From contig CAKQOG010000022.1 in NCBI GenBank assembly GCA_934255485.1, forward strand, positions 1 through 39,734: DNA of 39,734 bases. Direction: 5' to 3'. Below the pieces are notes generated by a model. The model searched no databases. It worked only from the letters and a program-made list of their open reading frames with translations, and was not told where the DNA came from. Position numbers and translations under genes: made by a program. Shown here in pieces: positions 32,282-39,649 of this stretch. How positions within the stretch are numbered: position 1 is the first letter of the stretch; each line of letters starts with the position of its first letter. Source of the stretch: an uncultured Prevotellamassilia sp. (GTDB taxonomy: Bacteria; Bacteroidota; Bacteroidia; Bacteroidales; Bacteroidaceae).

Positions 32282-32305
32282 ATACATCTTAAACAAAAAA
32301 ATTAT

Positions 32306-32313
32306 TACCTTTG
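32306..32313 (+). promoter_or_regulatory. -7 element before the DUF4199 gene
   Basis: TACCTTTG fits TAnnTTTG, 22 bp before the start codon; the -33 region has no clear TTG. It lies just after repeat copy F. Confidence 0.45.
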
Positions 32314-32334
32314 CTCATTGAAAATTAAAAGAAC

Positions 32335-32895
32335 ATGCAAAGTAAAAATCTCGTTAGCGAAATCAATAACTATGCCATGCAAAATGGCATTATATTAGGA
32401 CTATTCGGCATCATCTCGTTAGTAGTTTTCAAGTGGTCTCTAACCATCCCTTTCATGTCCACTTTATTTTATGTCATGCTATTGGGCAGTCCATTTCTAA
32501 CTGCTTACTTAACCATGAAACTGCGTAATCATTACGTAAAAGAAATTGGAAAGTTCACTTACATGAATGGTTTTATACATGCTTTTTTTACGGGATTTTA
32601 TGCATCTATTTGGGTAGCACTTTTCACCTTTATTTACCTACAATATTTTGATCATGGCGCCATATTCGCTGCATACGCTAAGGTTATTGACACTCCCGAA
32701 ATGCAACTATACTTGCAACAATCAGGCTTGAATACAGAAATATCACAAATATCAGGCGCACAAGGAGTACAAGGCTTGGTAGAAGCACTAAGGAATGTAG
32801 GCTCTGCCACTTATGCCGCAATGTCACTATATTGCACACTCATCTTTGGGCCTATATTTTCAGCCATTATAGCTTTCATTTGCAAAAAAGATTAG
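32335..32895 (+). CDS. DUF4199 membrane protein
   Basis: A 186-residue protein with four predicted spans (about 15-35, 40-60, 80-105 and 158-182), the arrangement of DUF4199 proteins. Between the third and fourth spans is a soluble segment rich in Gln. The family has no known function. In Bacteroidota it is frequently followed by a polyprenyl-phosphate-type glycosyltransferase, exactly as here (61-bp gap), which suggests a joint role in lipid-linked sugar handling. Confidence 0.8.
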   Translation: MQSKNLVSEINNYAMQNGIILGLFGIISLVVFKWSLTIPFMSTLFYVMLLGSPFLTAYLTMKLRNHYVKEIGKFTYMNGFIHAFFTGFYASIWVALFTFIYLQYFDHGAIFAAYAKVIDTPEMQLYLQQSGLNTEISQISGAQGVQGLVEALRNVGSATYAAMSLYCTLIFGPIFSAIIAFICKKD

Positions 32896-32956
32896 TTCTT
32901 TTGCAAATAACCGAATTTAAGAATAAAACAAACATTACGCTAAATATCAAACAGAA

Positions 32957-33922
32957 ATGGATTACAAATACGACATATCAGTGGTTGTTCCACTCTTCAA
33001 TGAAGCAGAAAGTCTACCCGAACTCTATGCATGGATCAAACGTGTTATGGCCACTCATAACTTCTCATACGAAATCATATTCGTAAATGATGGAAGCACT
33101 GACCACTCTTGGGATGTGATTGAAGATTTCGCATCGCAAGACCCACATGTTCATGGCATTAAATTCCGCCGTAACTATGGCAAGAGCCCTGCATTGTTCT
33201 GTGGTTTCCGCATAGCGAAAGGAAGAGTTGTTATCACAATGGATGCCGACTTACAAGACTCTCCAGACGAAATACCCGAACTCTACAGAATGATTACAGA
33301 GGACGGTTACGACCTCGTTTCGGGCTATAAGCAAAAAAGATACGACCCATTATCAAAAACCATACCAACCAAACTATTTAACGCCACAGCACGTAAAGTT
33401 AGTGGCATTCATAACCTACACGACTTTAACTGCGGTTTAAAGGCCTACCGCAACGAAGTAGTTAAAAATATCGAAGTGTATGGTGAAATGCATCGTTACA
33501 TCCCCTACTTGGCCAAGAATGCAGGTTTCGATAAAATAGGCGAAAAAGTAGTTCACCACCAAGCACGCAAATTCGGTAAGACAAAGTTTGGCGGACTTAA
33601 TCGCTTTGTTAATGGCTATCTTGACTTGCTTTCTCTATGGTTTTTAAATAGTTTTGGCCTCAAGCCTATGCACGTATTTGGCTTTCTTGGTTCAGTGATG
33701 TTCTTCATTGGCTTTGTGGCATGTATTGTTGTGGGAGGCATTAAGTTGGCACATCTATACACTGGCACCCCAGCCCCATTAGTGGCCAATTCACCTTACT
33801 TCTTTATTGCACTAACTATGATGATACTCGGCACGCAGCTCTTTGTTGCAGGCTTTTTGGGTGAACTCATCAGCCGTAATGCAGCAGGACGTAACGATTA
33901 TCAGATAGAAAAAGAAATTTAA
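32957..33922 (+). CDS. GT2 glycosyltransferase of the DPM1/GtrB (polyprenol-phosphate) type
   Basis: A 321-residue membrane glycosyltransferase. The catalytic GT-A domain comprises DISVVVPLFNEAESLPELYA, IFVNDGSTDHS, FRRNYGKSPALFCGF and the DxD region TMDADLQDSPDEIPEL. HDFNCGLKAYRNEV and the HHQARKFGKTKF motif are typical of DPM1/GtrB/ArnC-like enzymes that transfer a sugar to undecaprenyl phosphate. Two C-terminal spans (~235-260 and ~275-300) anchor it. The sugar is unknown. A complete repeat element starts 6 bp after the stop codon. Confidence 0.9.
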   Translation: MDYKYDISVVVPLFNEAESLPELYAWIKRVMATHNFSYEIIFVNDGSTDHSWDVIEDFASQDPHVHGIKFRRNYGKSPALFCGFRIAKGRVVITMDADLQDSPDEIPELYRMITEDGYDLVSGYKQKRYDPLSKTIPTKLFNATARKVSGIHNLHDFNCGLKAYRNEVVKNIEVYGEMHRYIPYLAKNAGFDKIGEKVVHHQARKFGKTKFGGLNRFVNGYLDLLSLWFLNSFGLKPMHVFGFLGSVMFFIGFVACIVVGGIKLAHLYTGTPAPLVANSPYFFIALTMMILGTQLFVAGFLGELISRNAAGRNDYQIEKEI

Positions 33923-33928
33923 TTTTGC

Positions 33929-34069
33929 TAAGTAGGTGCTCAAGATTAATTGATATGAGTTAGTGTATCCTTTTGTTCTAAAACCTATGGTTATATGCAA
34001 AACAATGTGCTAAAACATATCAGTTAATGCAGAGCATGATTATATAAATTCATTTTCAATGCCTACTTA
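33929..34069. repeat. Interspersed repeat, copy G (complete element)
   Basis: A 141-bp element with terminal inverted repeats TAAGTAGGTGCTCAAGATTA (33929-33948) and, inverted, TAAGTAGGCATTGAAAATGA; the likeness extends to about 28 bp (ATTGATAT versus ATTTATAT). The interior holds no open reading frame. Confidence 0.75.
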
Positions 34070-34098
34070 TCCATATAATTCTACGTTATACCCCTAAC

Positions 34099-34695
34099 AT
34101 GCAAAATTATTTTCTGAATAAAATAGCGCATCCCCTATTCCCTATTCATAGGGAAGCAATAAGCAAGAGATGGCGCAGACTGATACCTATCAGTTCTTGT
34201 GCCTTGGCTTTATGCACGATAGCCGTTGTTTTGCTCTCATGTTCAAACATTGATTGTCCGTTAGACAATGTGGTGAGTATGCAATGCAACCTTTACTCCT
34301 ACGAGACAAAGAGTGCTTACACACTTACAGATGAGCTAACCATAACCCCCGCTGGCAAAGATACCATACTACTCAATAAGGCATCAAATATTCAGAGCTT
34401 TTTATTACCACTGAAAGAAGCTGGCGAGAAAGACACCCTGCTCTTGCACTTTAGCAATGCAGAAGGAAAGGCTGCTACCGACACATTATTTATAAATCAT
34501 ACGTTGCATCCACACTTTGAATCGCTCGACTGCCCCTCTTCTGTATTCCATACCATCACATCGGTCAAAGCCACTTCACACGCATTATCGCAGATGCCTC
34601 TAACCATCGACAGTGTGGCATTAGTACGTTCTATTGTTAATTACGATGACATTGAAAACGTTCGCATATACCTTCGCTCTACTACTTCTAAGTAG
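34099..34695 (+). CDS. DUF6452-like lipoprotein
   Basis: A 198-residue protein. A basic N-terminal stretch of about 30 residues precedes a hydrophobic segment ending in VVLLSC (Cys ~48), a probable lipobox followed by SNIDCPLDNVV. A start at a later codon is possible because the N-terminus is unusually long for a lipoprotein signal. The mature part is beta-rich. It overlaps the next gene by 50 bp. In Bacteroidota, DUF6452 and DUF6048 genes are regular neighbours; their function is unknown but an outer-membrane role is likely. Confidence 0.7.
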   Translation: MQNYFLNKIAHPLFPIHREAISKRWRRLIPISSCALALCTIAVVLLSCSNIDCPLDNVVSMQCNLYSYETKSAYTLTDELTITPAGKDTILLNKASNIQSFLLPLKEAGEKDTLLLHFSNAEGKAATDTLFINHTLHPHFESLDCPSSVFHTITSVKATSHALSQMPLTIDSVALVRSIVNYDDIENVRIYLRSTTSK

Positions 34696-35440
34696 CATTT
34701 TCTCTTTGCCACTCATGGCTCAATCACCCGCAAATAAGCAACAAAACAAAAGTCGGATAAACGAGGAAAAGCGCGACACCACCACGCATACAAGCCCCTC
34801 TGCTCCTATTCGAGGTGTGCAATATTCATCGCCCGAAGAAGCTGCTGCAGCATTAGCAGCACAAAAAAAGATGCCTTTGTTTGCGGGCGTTAGCGTATCT
34901 GCTGACGTTTGCGGAGCTATTATGGCTGCATGCACTCCCTATGGGCAATACGAAGCTGCTGCCAGGCTCAACCTACGCGGAAGATACTTTCCGATATTCG
35001 AAATCGGTATAGGCACAAGCAACCACACCAACGAAACCACATCACTCCATTATCGTGTCCACTCGCCCTATTACCGCATAGGCATGGACTATAATGTAGC
35101 AAAGAATGTACGTGGTGCAGGACGAATTTTTGTAGGACTTAGATACGCCTTCTCAAGTTATAAGTTTGATGTAGATGGTCCCACCTCTACCGACCCTATC
35201 TATGGCGGAAACATCCCATTCAACTATCAAGGTGTAAGAGGTACAAACCATTGGGGAGAGGCTGTATTCGGACTCGAAGCCCGTGTTTGGAGCTTTCTGC
35301 ACTTAGGTTGGAGCTTTCGCTACCGCATGCGCCTTTACAACAAAAAAACATCAATAGACAACTCTTGGTATGTTCCTGGCTACGGCAAGAACGATACTCA
35401 TGCCCTTGGCGGCACATTTAATATAATATTCGATATATGA
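34646..35440 (+). CDS. DUF6048-like outer-membrane beta-barrel protein
   Basis: A protein of about 264 residues from MTLKTFAY; the TTG at 34634 is a less likely start. A signal peptide ends at LMAQ (~26), a polar linker rich in Lys/Ser/Thr follows, and from about residue 75 alternating strands with aromatic residues (MDYNVAKNVRGAGRIFVGLR, WSFLHLGWSFRYRMRLYNKK, GGTFNIIFDI at the end) suggest a small outer-membrane beta barrel with a C-terminal strand ending in an aromatic-hydrophobic pattern. It overlaps DUF6452 upstream by 50 bp and apbE downstream by 4 bp, so all three are tightly coupled. Confidence 0.72.
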   Translation: MTLKTFAYTFALLLLSSIFSLPLMAQSPANKQQNKSRINEEKRDTTTHTSPSAPIRGVQYSSPEEAAAALAAQKKMPLFAGVSVSADVCGAIMAACTPYGQYEAAARLNLRGRYFPIFEIGIGTSNHTNETTSLHYRVHSPYYRIGMDYNVAKNVRGAGRIFVGLRYAFSSYKFDVDGPTSTDPIYGGNIPFNYQGVRGTNHWGEAVFGLEARVWSFLHLGWSFRYRMRLYNKKTSIDNSWYVPGYGKNDTHALGGTFNIIFDI

Positions 35441-36447
35441 GAAAAAAGCGTATAATAGGTTCCATATTCCTTTTGTTCCTTATCTTTGCCACTATATGGA
35501 TTGTTAGATATAGAGGAACTGCAAGTCTTCACACAGCCGAAGGCGCCATCTTCGGCACCACCTACCACATCAAATACGAAGCAACCGAAAATCTTGATAG
35601 CGCTATCCTTGCAGAGCTAAATAAAGTAGATGCAAGCCTTTCTGTTTTTAACCAACAAAGCACAATATCAAAAATAAACGCTGGGCAAACACAACATGTA
35701 GATGCCAAACTCTACGATGTACTATCGATGGCAAAAACCATAAGCAATGCCACACAAGGCGCATTCGACGTAACCGTTATGCCACTTGTCAATGCGTGGG
35801 GATTTGGTTTCAAGCAAGGAATATTCCCCACAGACCAACAAGTAGATTCGCTCAGACAATTCGTAGGTTTTCATCGCATCAGCCTCACCAAAGATAGTCT
35901 ACTTATCAAAACAGATCAGCGCACAATGATTGACTGTGGCGCCATAGCCAAAGGATATGGTGTAGATTGTGTATCACGCGTTTTGCGCGAACATGGCGTA
36001 ATCAACTATATGATAGAAATTGGGGGTGAGGTTATAACCAAAGGCAAGAACCCCGAAGGACATCCTTGGCAAATAGGCATCAGCCAGCCCATTGATGCTA
36101 CGCCCAATACCAATTCAAAAATTCAAACAGTTCTAAGTCTCGAAAACGCAGCAATGGCCACAAGCGGTAACTACAGGAATTTTTACGAGCGCAATGGTCG
36201 TAAATATGCCCATACCATCGACCCGCGCACAGGCCGTCCGGTTCAGCATTCATTGTTGTCAGCCACCGTTTTAGCCCCTAATTGCGCAACAGCGGATGCC
36301 TATGCAACAGCCTTTATGGTACTCGGCATGGAAAAGGCCAAAGAAGTGCTAAGCAAGCATAAAGAATTGCACGCATACTTTATCTATGCCGACAAAGATG
36401 GCATAATGAAAACCTACACAAACATTCCAAGCAACCTTATCAAATAA
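35437..36447 (+). CDS. apbE: FAD:protein FMN transferase
   Basis: A 336-residue ApbE enzyme with an N-terminal hydrophobic segment (~5-24, IIGSIFLLFLIFATIWIV), so it is exported or membrane-anchored. It cuts FAD and links FMN covalently to Ser/Thr in [S/D]GA[S/T] motifs of redox proteins. Family blocks are DCGAIAKGYGVD (167-178), IEIGGEV (193-199), ATSGNYRNFY (241-250), HTIDPRTGRPV (259-269) and ATADAYATAFMVLG (284-297). A clear substrate in this window is the SGAT-bearing flavoprotein at 17201-18364. The gene overlaps DUF6048 by 4 bp. Confidence 0.94.
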   Translation: MRKKRIIGSIFLLFLIFATIWIVRYRGTASLHTAEGAIFGTTYHIKYEATENLDSAILAELNKVDASLSVFNQQSTISKINAGQTQHVDAKLYDVLSMAKTISNATQGAFDVTVMPLVNAWGFGFKQGIFPTDQQVDSLRQFVGFHRISLTKDSLLIKTDQRTMIDCGAIAKGYGVDCVSRVLREHGVINYMIEIGGEVITKGKNPEGHPWQIGISQPIDATPNTNSKIQTVLSLENAAMATSGNYRNFYERNGRKYAHTIDPRTGRPVQHSLLSATVLAPNCATADAYATAFMVLGMEKAKEVLSKHKELHAYFIYADKDGIMKTYTNIPSNLIK

Positions 36448-36469
36448 TTTTTTTGAATAGAGAAAACAA

Positions 36470-36511
36470 AGCATAAGTTGGTGTTAGCAATCATAACCAC
36501 CAGCTTATGCT
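36470..36511 (+). terminator. Terminator of the DUF6452-DUF6048-apbE unit
   Basis: AGCATAAGTTGGTG (36470-36483) and CACCAGCTTATGCT (36498-36511) pair over 14 bp with one wobble. The tail TATTCATTAC is only moderately T-rich. Confidence 0.7.
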
Positions 36512-36550
36512 TATTCATTACATTTAAGTCTCATACATTCCTATAAACCT

Positions 36551-37222
36551 ATGGATCATTCCTTTTCAAACCGCCTTTTGATAGTACCTCTTTTCCAAGG
36601 TTTTAGTCGTTTAGATTTTCTTGATATTGTAGAAAAAATACCACTTGGGTTCAAAACCTACAAGCCTGGTAGCACCATCGTAGCACAAGAAGAAGAGAGC
36701 CACTCACTATGCATATTGCTAAGTGGCGAAGCCGAAGCCGAAGTTGTTAGTCCACAAGGAATTTATAGATTTACAGAGAAGATTAAGTCTCCTTATACCA
36801 TACAAATCGAAAATCTATTTGGATTACACAACAGATACGCCCGCACATTTAAAGCCTCTACCGATGTGCAAACCGTAACCATTAGCAAGCAAAATGTGAG
36901 GCAAATGCTTATCAACTATCCTGCATTTCAGATAAACTTTTATAATGCTTTAAGCACCTGTGCGCAACAATCCACTGCTATGCTATGGCTACAAAGAAGC
37001 AACAAACTCGAACATCGCTTTTACAACTTTCTTAAACGCCGTAGCTTGCGACCAATAGGCGAAAAAAAACTACACATACGCATGGAAGACCTTGCTTTAG
37101 AGCTTGGCACAACCCGTCTGCGCATATCGCAAGCACTATCAAATATGGCAGGAAAAAAAATTCTAAGCTATAGCAGAGGCATCATCATCATCCCTCAAAT
37201 AGAGAAACTTCTGCAAGCATAA
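36551..37222 (+). CDS. Crp/Fnr-family transcription regulator
   Basis: A 223-residue regulator with an N-terminal cyclic-nucleotide-binding-like domain (~10-125; GSTIVAQEEESHSLCILLSGEAE) and a C-terminal winged helix (~145-215) with the recognition region MEDLALELGTTRLRISQALSNM. The phosphate-binding cassette of true CRP (RxS) is not evident, and there is no N-terminal cysteine cluster for an FNR-type iron-sulfur centre, so the ligand is unknown. It lies after the apbE terminator, 103 bp away, and is probably its own unit. The targets are unknown. Confidence 0.88.
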   Translation: MDHSFSNRLLIVPLFQGFSRLDFLDIVEKIPLGFKTYKPGSTIVAQEEESHSLCILLSGEAEAEVVSPQGIYRFTEKIKSPYTIQIENLFGLHNRYARTFKASTDVQTVTISKQNVRQMLINYPAFQINFYNALSTCAQQSTAMLWLQRSNKLEHRFYNFLKRRSLRPIGEKKLHIRMEDLALELGTTRLRISQALSNMAGKKILSYSRGIIIIPQIEKLLQA

Positions 37223-37356
37223 ATCAATCCATTTTAAGGCAAAACACATTAATATACTGGCAAGGCGAATGCAGAACAAAGCTTGCTTTAATTACTGAAA
37301 CGCAGCCTATCTTAGGCAAAAAACGACGAAAATCAGCTAAAAAGTACATACAAGTC

Positions 37357-37387
37357 TTTGCCAATTATAAAAATATACATAACTTTG
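37357..37387 (+). promoter_or_regulatory. Consensus promoter of the rpmB-rpmG operon
   Basis: The -33 element TTTG at 37357-37360, a 19-bp spacer and the -7 element TAACTTTG at 37380-37387 fit the Bacteroidota consensus exactly. The start would be near 37394. Confidence 0.85.
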
Positions 37388-37393
37388 CACCTC

Positions 37394-37541
37394 GTAAGTG
37401 GATAGCACGTCCATACATTGGTTAATCTAAGGAAAACCACCCCAAGATTACGCAACAACAAACTCCTGAAACCCAACGATGGAGATTCTGCTAATCATCC
37501 ACTACACATGAATATTAAATAAAAGAAACAAAGCGAAAGCA
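37394..37541 (+). promoter_or_regulatory. Structured leader of rpmB
   Basis: A leader of about 150 nt whose ends can pair (AGTGGAT, 37397-37403, with ATCCACT, 37497-37503), enclosing a hairpin TAATCT/AGATTA (37423-37428 and 37445-37450). Such long folded leaders are common in ribosomal-protein operons under feedback control; this one is not matched to a known family. Confidence 0.4.
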
Positions 37542-37802
37542 ATGTCTAAGATTTGTCAAATTACAGGAAAAAAAGCCATGATTGGCAACAACGTTTCTCA
37601 CTCGAAGCGCCGTACAAAGCGTTCGTTTGATGTGAACTTGTTTACTAAGAAGTTCTACTATGTTGAACAAGACTGCTGGATCAGCCTCCGCATCAGTGCA
37701 GCTGGCTTGCGTCTCATCAACAAAGTCGGCTTGGATGCAGCTATCAGCAACGCTGTAGCCAAGGGATATTGCGATTGGAAAGATATTAAAGTAATCGGCT
37801 AA
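37542..37802 (+). CDS. rpmB: Ribosomal protein L28
   Basis: An 86-residue large-subunit protein. SKICQITGKKAMIGNNVSHS is the family start, followed by the basic RRTKRSFDVNLFTKKFYY and the C-terminal ISAAGLRLINKVGL. Only isolated cysteines are present, so this is the zinc-independent form. First gene of the operon, 15 bp ahead of rpmG. Confidence 0.97.
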   Translation: MSKICQITGKKAMIGNNVSHSKRRTKRSFDVNLFTKKFYYVEQDCWISLRISAAGLRLINKVGLDAAISNAVAKGYCDWKDIKVIG

Positions 37803-37817
37803 AAAACGTAGAATAAA

Positions 37818-38009
37818 ATGGCTGGAAAGAAAGCTAAAGGCAACCGCGTTCAAGTAATTCTTGAGTGCACAGAAATGAAGGAGAGCGGACTTCCTGGAAC
37901 ATCACGTTACATCACAACAAAAAACCGCAAAAACACCCCCGAACGCTTGGAGTTGAAGAAGTACAACCCCATCCTTCGTAGAATGACCATCCACAAAGAA
38001 ATCAAATAA
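37818..38009 (+). CDS. rpmG: Ribosomal protein L33
   Basis: A 63-residue large-subunit protein with the L33 pattern VQVILECTEM, TSRYITTKNRKNTPERLELKKYNP and the basic end. The two CxxC pairs of zinc-binding L33 are missing (one Cys only), so it is the zinc-free type, in keeping with the neighbouring L28. Confidence 0.97.
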   Translation: MAGKKAKGNRVQVILECTEMKESGLPGTSRYITTKNRKNTPERLELKKYNPILRRMTIHKEIK

Positions 38010-38025
38010 AACCACACAGTAAACC

Positions 38026-38184
38026 ATGGCAAAGAAAACAGTCGCAACGCTCCAAGAAGGTAAGACCGACGGACGTTCATATACCAAGGTAATCAAGATG
38101 GTAAAGAGCCCAAAGACTGGTGCTTATATCTTTGACGAACAGATGGTTCCCAACGAAGCCGTTAAGGACTTCTTCAAGAACTAA
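38026..38184 (+). CDS. DUF4295 small protein, ribosome-associated by context
   Basis: A 52-residue protein read directly from the sequence: it starts MAKKTVATLQEG, is basic in the middle (KVIKMVKSPKTGAYIFDE) and ends NEAVKDFFKN. It is a Bacteroidota-specific family (DUF4295) that follows L28 and L33, here 16 bp after rpmG. A structural role at the ribosome is plausible but unproved. It is easily missed because of its length. Confidence 0.9.
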   Translation: MAKKTVATLQEGKTDGRSYTKVIKMVKSPKTGAYIFDEQMVPNEAVKDFFKN

Positions 38185-38273
38185 TCAACAAAGTTTGATC
38201 CATCTTAGCATACAGTCATAGCTTTTCCTATTGAGATGTAAGTTTATTGTACTGATATGCAAAACATATAAGC

Positions 38274-38308
38274 GGCTACATCTTTCTCTTTAAGATGTAG
38301 CCACTTTT
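38274..38308 (+). terminator. Terminator of the rpmB operon
   Basis: GGCTACATCTT (38274-38284) and AAGATGTAGCC (38292-38302) form a perfect 11-bp stem with a 7-nt loop, followed by ACTTTT. It stands 23 bp ahead of the tmRNA gene. Confidence 0.85.
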
Positions 38309-38330
38309 CACTACAAATCATTTCATAATT

Positions 38331-38727
38331 GGGCTAGATTGGATTTGACAGCGAGTCGGAATGGTATGTAAGCACGCAGTGCACCTGAAAGTGAAGCACT
38401 TTAATCTCGGCTTTCAACAATTTAACTGGCGAAAATCAATTTGCTCTCGCTGCTTAATCGAAGTATAGTAGATTAGCTTTATTCCGACACAAGGTGTTGG
38501 AACGAGACATCACCCAAGAGCTGTTGCTCCGAAGCGTCTTGACATGGTGGTGCAGATAAATCGGAACTAGCTTTGCTTGGCCTTGCAAGCATAGCGAAAC
38601 TCTTAAAGGATAAGGCATCGGTTGGTGGCACTGGTCTTGCCGTTGCACGAAAATTTAGGCAGTGATAAGCGTGTAGAAAGCATATGATTTCCTCGTTTGG
38701 ACGAGGGTTCGACCCCCTCCTAGTCCA
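38331..38727 (+). ncRNA. ssrA: Transfer-messenger RNA (tmRNA)
   Basis: A one-piece tmRNA of about 397 nt that rescues stalled ribosomes and tags their products. The tRNA-like ends pair as GGGCTAG (38331-38337) with CTAGTCC (38720-38726), the T-arm is GAGGGTTCGACCCCCTC near 38703-38719, and the 5' part ATTGGATTTGACAGC is diagnostic. The CCA end is not encoded. The tag frame at 38428-38457 reads GENQFALAA then TAA, so with the alanine carried by tmRNA the tag is AGENQFALAA; relatives in the order have forms such as GENNYALAA. A terminator follows. The partner smpB is not in the window. Confidence 0.97.
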
Positions 38728-38758
38728 CACATTCAAACACTTTTTTCATATTCTCTTT

Positions 38759-38803
38759 AAAAGGCTATGCAGCATGACAAATGCTTGCATAGCCTTTTAT
38801 TTC
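38759..38803 (+). terminator. Terminator of ssrA
   Basis: AAAAGGCTATGCAGCAT (38759-38775), loop GACAA, and ATGCTTGCATAGCCTTTT (38781-38798) form a long stem with a single bulge, followed by ATTTCTTT. Confidence 0.9.
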
Positions 38804-38856
38804 TTTACATACATTCTAAAAATATGAAACGAGTTATCAGTATATATTGAATATAT

Positions 38857-38895
38857 GTTCGATAAATTCAAACAAATATAGTTCGATAAATTCAA
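38857..38895. repeat. Two tandem copies of GTTCGATAAATTCAA
   Basis: Exact 15-bp copies at 38857-38871 and 38881-38895 with a period of 24 bp. They lie in the gene-free stretch between the ssrA terminator and repeat copy H; no function is apparent. Confidence 0.7.
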
Positions 38896-38986
38896 GGAAT
38901 TTCATTTGCATTTATTACAATCCGCTAAAAGTGCTTAGTATGCCTATTTGAAGGATTTATGGATTGATAAGTCACTATTTAAATGA

Positions 38987-39065
38987 TAAGTAAGTGGACA
39001 ACATTTAGTTTTGAGAGACACGGGAAAGCTCGCAACATTCCAATTAAATATTGTCCACTTACTTA
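38987..39065. repeat. Interspersed repeat, copy H (perfect ends)
   Basis: A 79-bp element with perfect 15-bp terminal inverted repeats TAAGTAAGTGGACAA (38987-39001) and TTGTCCACTTACTTA (39051-39065). The same end occurs in copy C. No open reading frame is inside. Confidence 0.8.
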
Positions 39066-39196
39066 AACCAATCCTATTATTTTTACTTTTATAGCACTTT
39101 TTGTGGTGCATCTTAAAGGTTTGTTTTCAGCCACAAAGCCCGCTTACATCCACATAAAGCACTTTAAATATAAAAATAATTACGTCCCGCCTACTT
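39066..39196. repeat. Interspersed repeat, copy I (homologue of copy D)
   Basis: About 130 bp, inverted relative to copy D. It shares TACATCCACATAAAGCACT (39145-39163) exactly with D, the TATAAAAATAATTA segment beside it, and the other arm (TGTGGTGCATCTTAAAGGTT, 39102-39121) with few changes; about 20 bp of D's centre is missing. Its right end AAGTAGG (complement of 39190-39196) contains the TAG stop of the Fur-family gene. Confidence 0.8.
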
Positions 39197-39634
39197 ACCT
39201 TTACATTCGGCACATACGCCCTTTATTACAAACGATATGTTGTGGGCTGTAAAACCTTGCGGAAGGTCTACATGCGGTATTTGGGTGTGGGACAAACAGA
39301 AGGAGCGTTTACACTTTTCGCAATAAAAATGTAGATGATTGTCGTGATGGTCGCACGTGCCGTTGTGTAGACAGAGTTCGTAGTTAAGAATACCGCGTCC
39401 ATCTTCAAAGCTGTGTACCACATCGTGTTCGAGAAAGAGGGTGAGCACTCTGAAAATACTCGATTTGTCCATCAATGGCATAAATTCTACCATACGCGTT
39501 AGGCTTAATGGCACGTTGTGAGCAAAGAGCATTTGATACACCAAGATGCGGTTTGCTGTGGGTTTTATCCCCTTGTCTTTTAGCCATTGAGCAATGTCTT
39601 CGCTGCAAAGATGCGGTTTTAAAGTAGTGTCCAT
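39191..39634 (-). CDS. Fur-family metal-responsive repressor
   Basis: A 147-residue Fur-superfamily protein. The winged-helix part covers about 10-85 (WLKDKGIKPTANRILVYQML, SLTRMVEFMPLMDKSSIFRV), and the dimerisation/metal part has HHDNHLHFYCEKC and two CxxC pairs (105-108 and 141-144) for structural zinc. The Fur, Zur and PerR types cannot be told apart by eye; the His-rich stretch CDHHDNHLH fits Fur or Zur. It is the last gene on the minus strand; its stop TAG lies in the end of a repeat element. An intrinsic terminator of a gene beyond the window edge stands just before its start. Confidence 0.88.
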   Translation of the reverse strand: MDTTLKPHLCSEDIAQWLKDKGIKPTANRILVYQMLFAHNVPLSLTRMVEFMPLMDKSSIFRVLTLFLEHDVVHSFEDGRGILNYELCLHNGTCDHHDNHLHFYCEKCKRSFCLSHTQIPHVDLPQGFTAHNISFVIKGVCAECKGK

Positions 39635-39649
39635 GATGAAAAAATGTTC

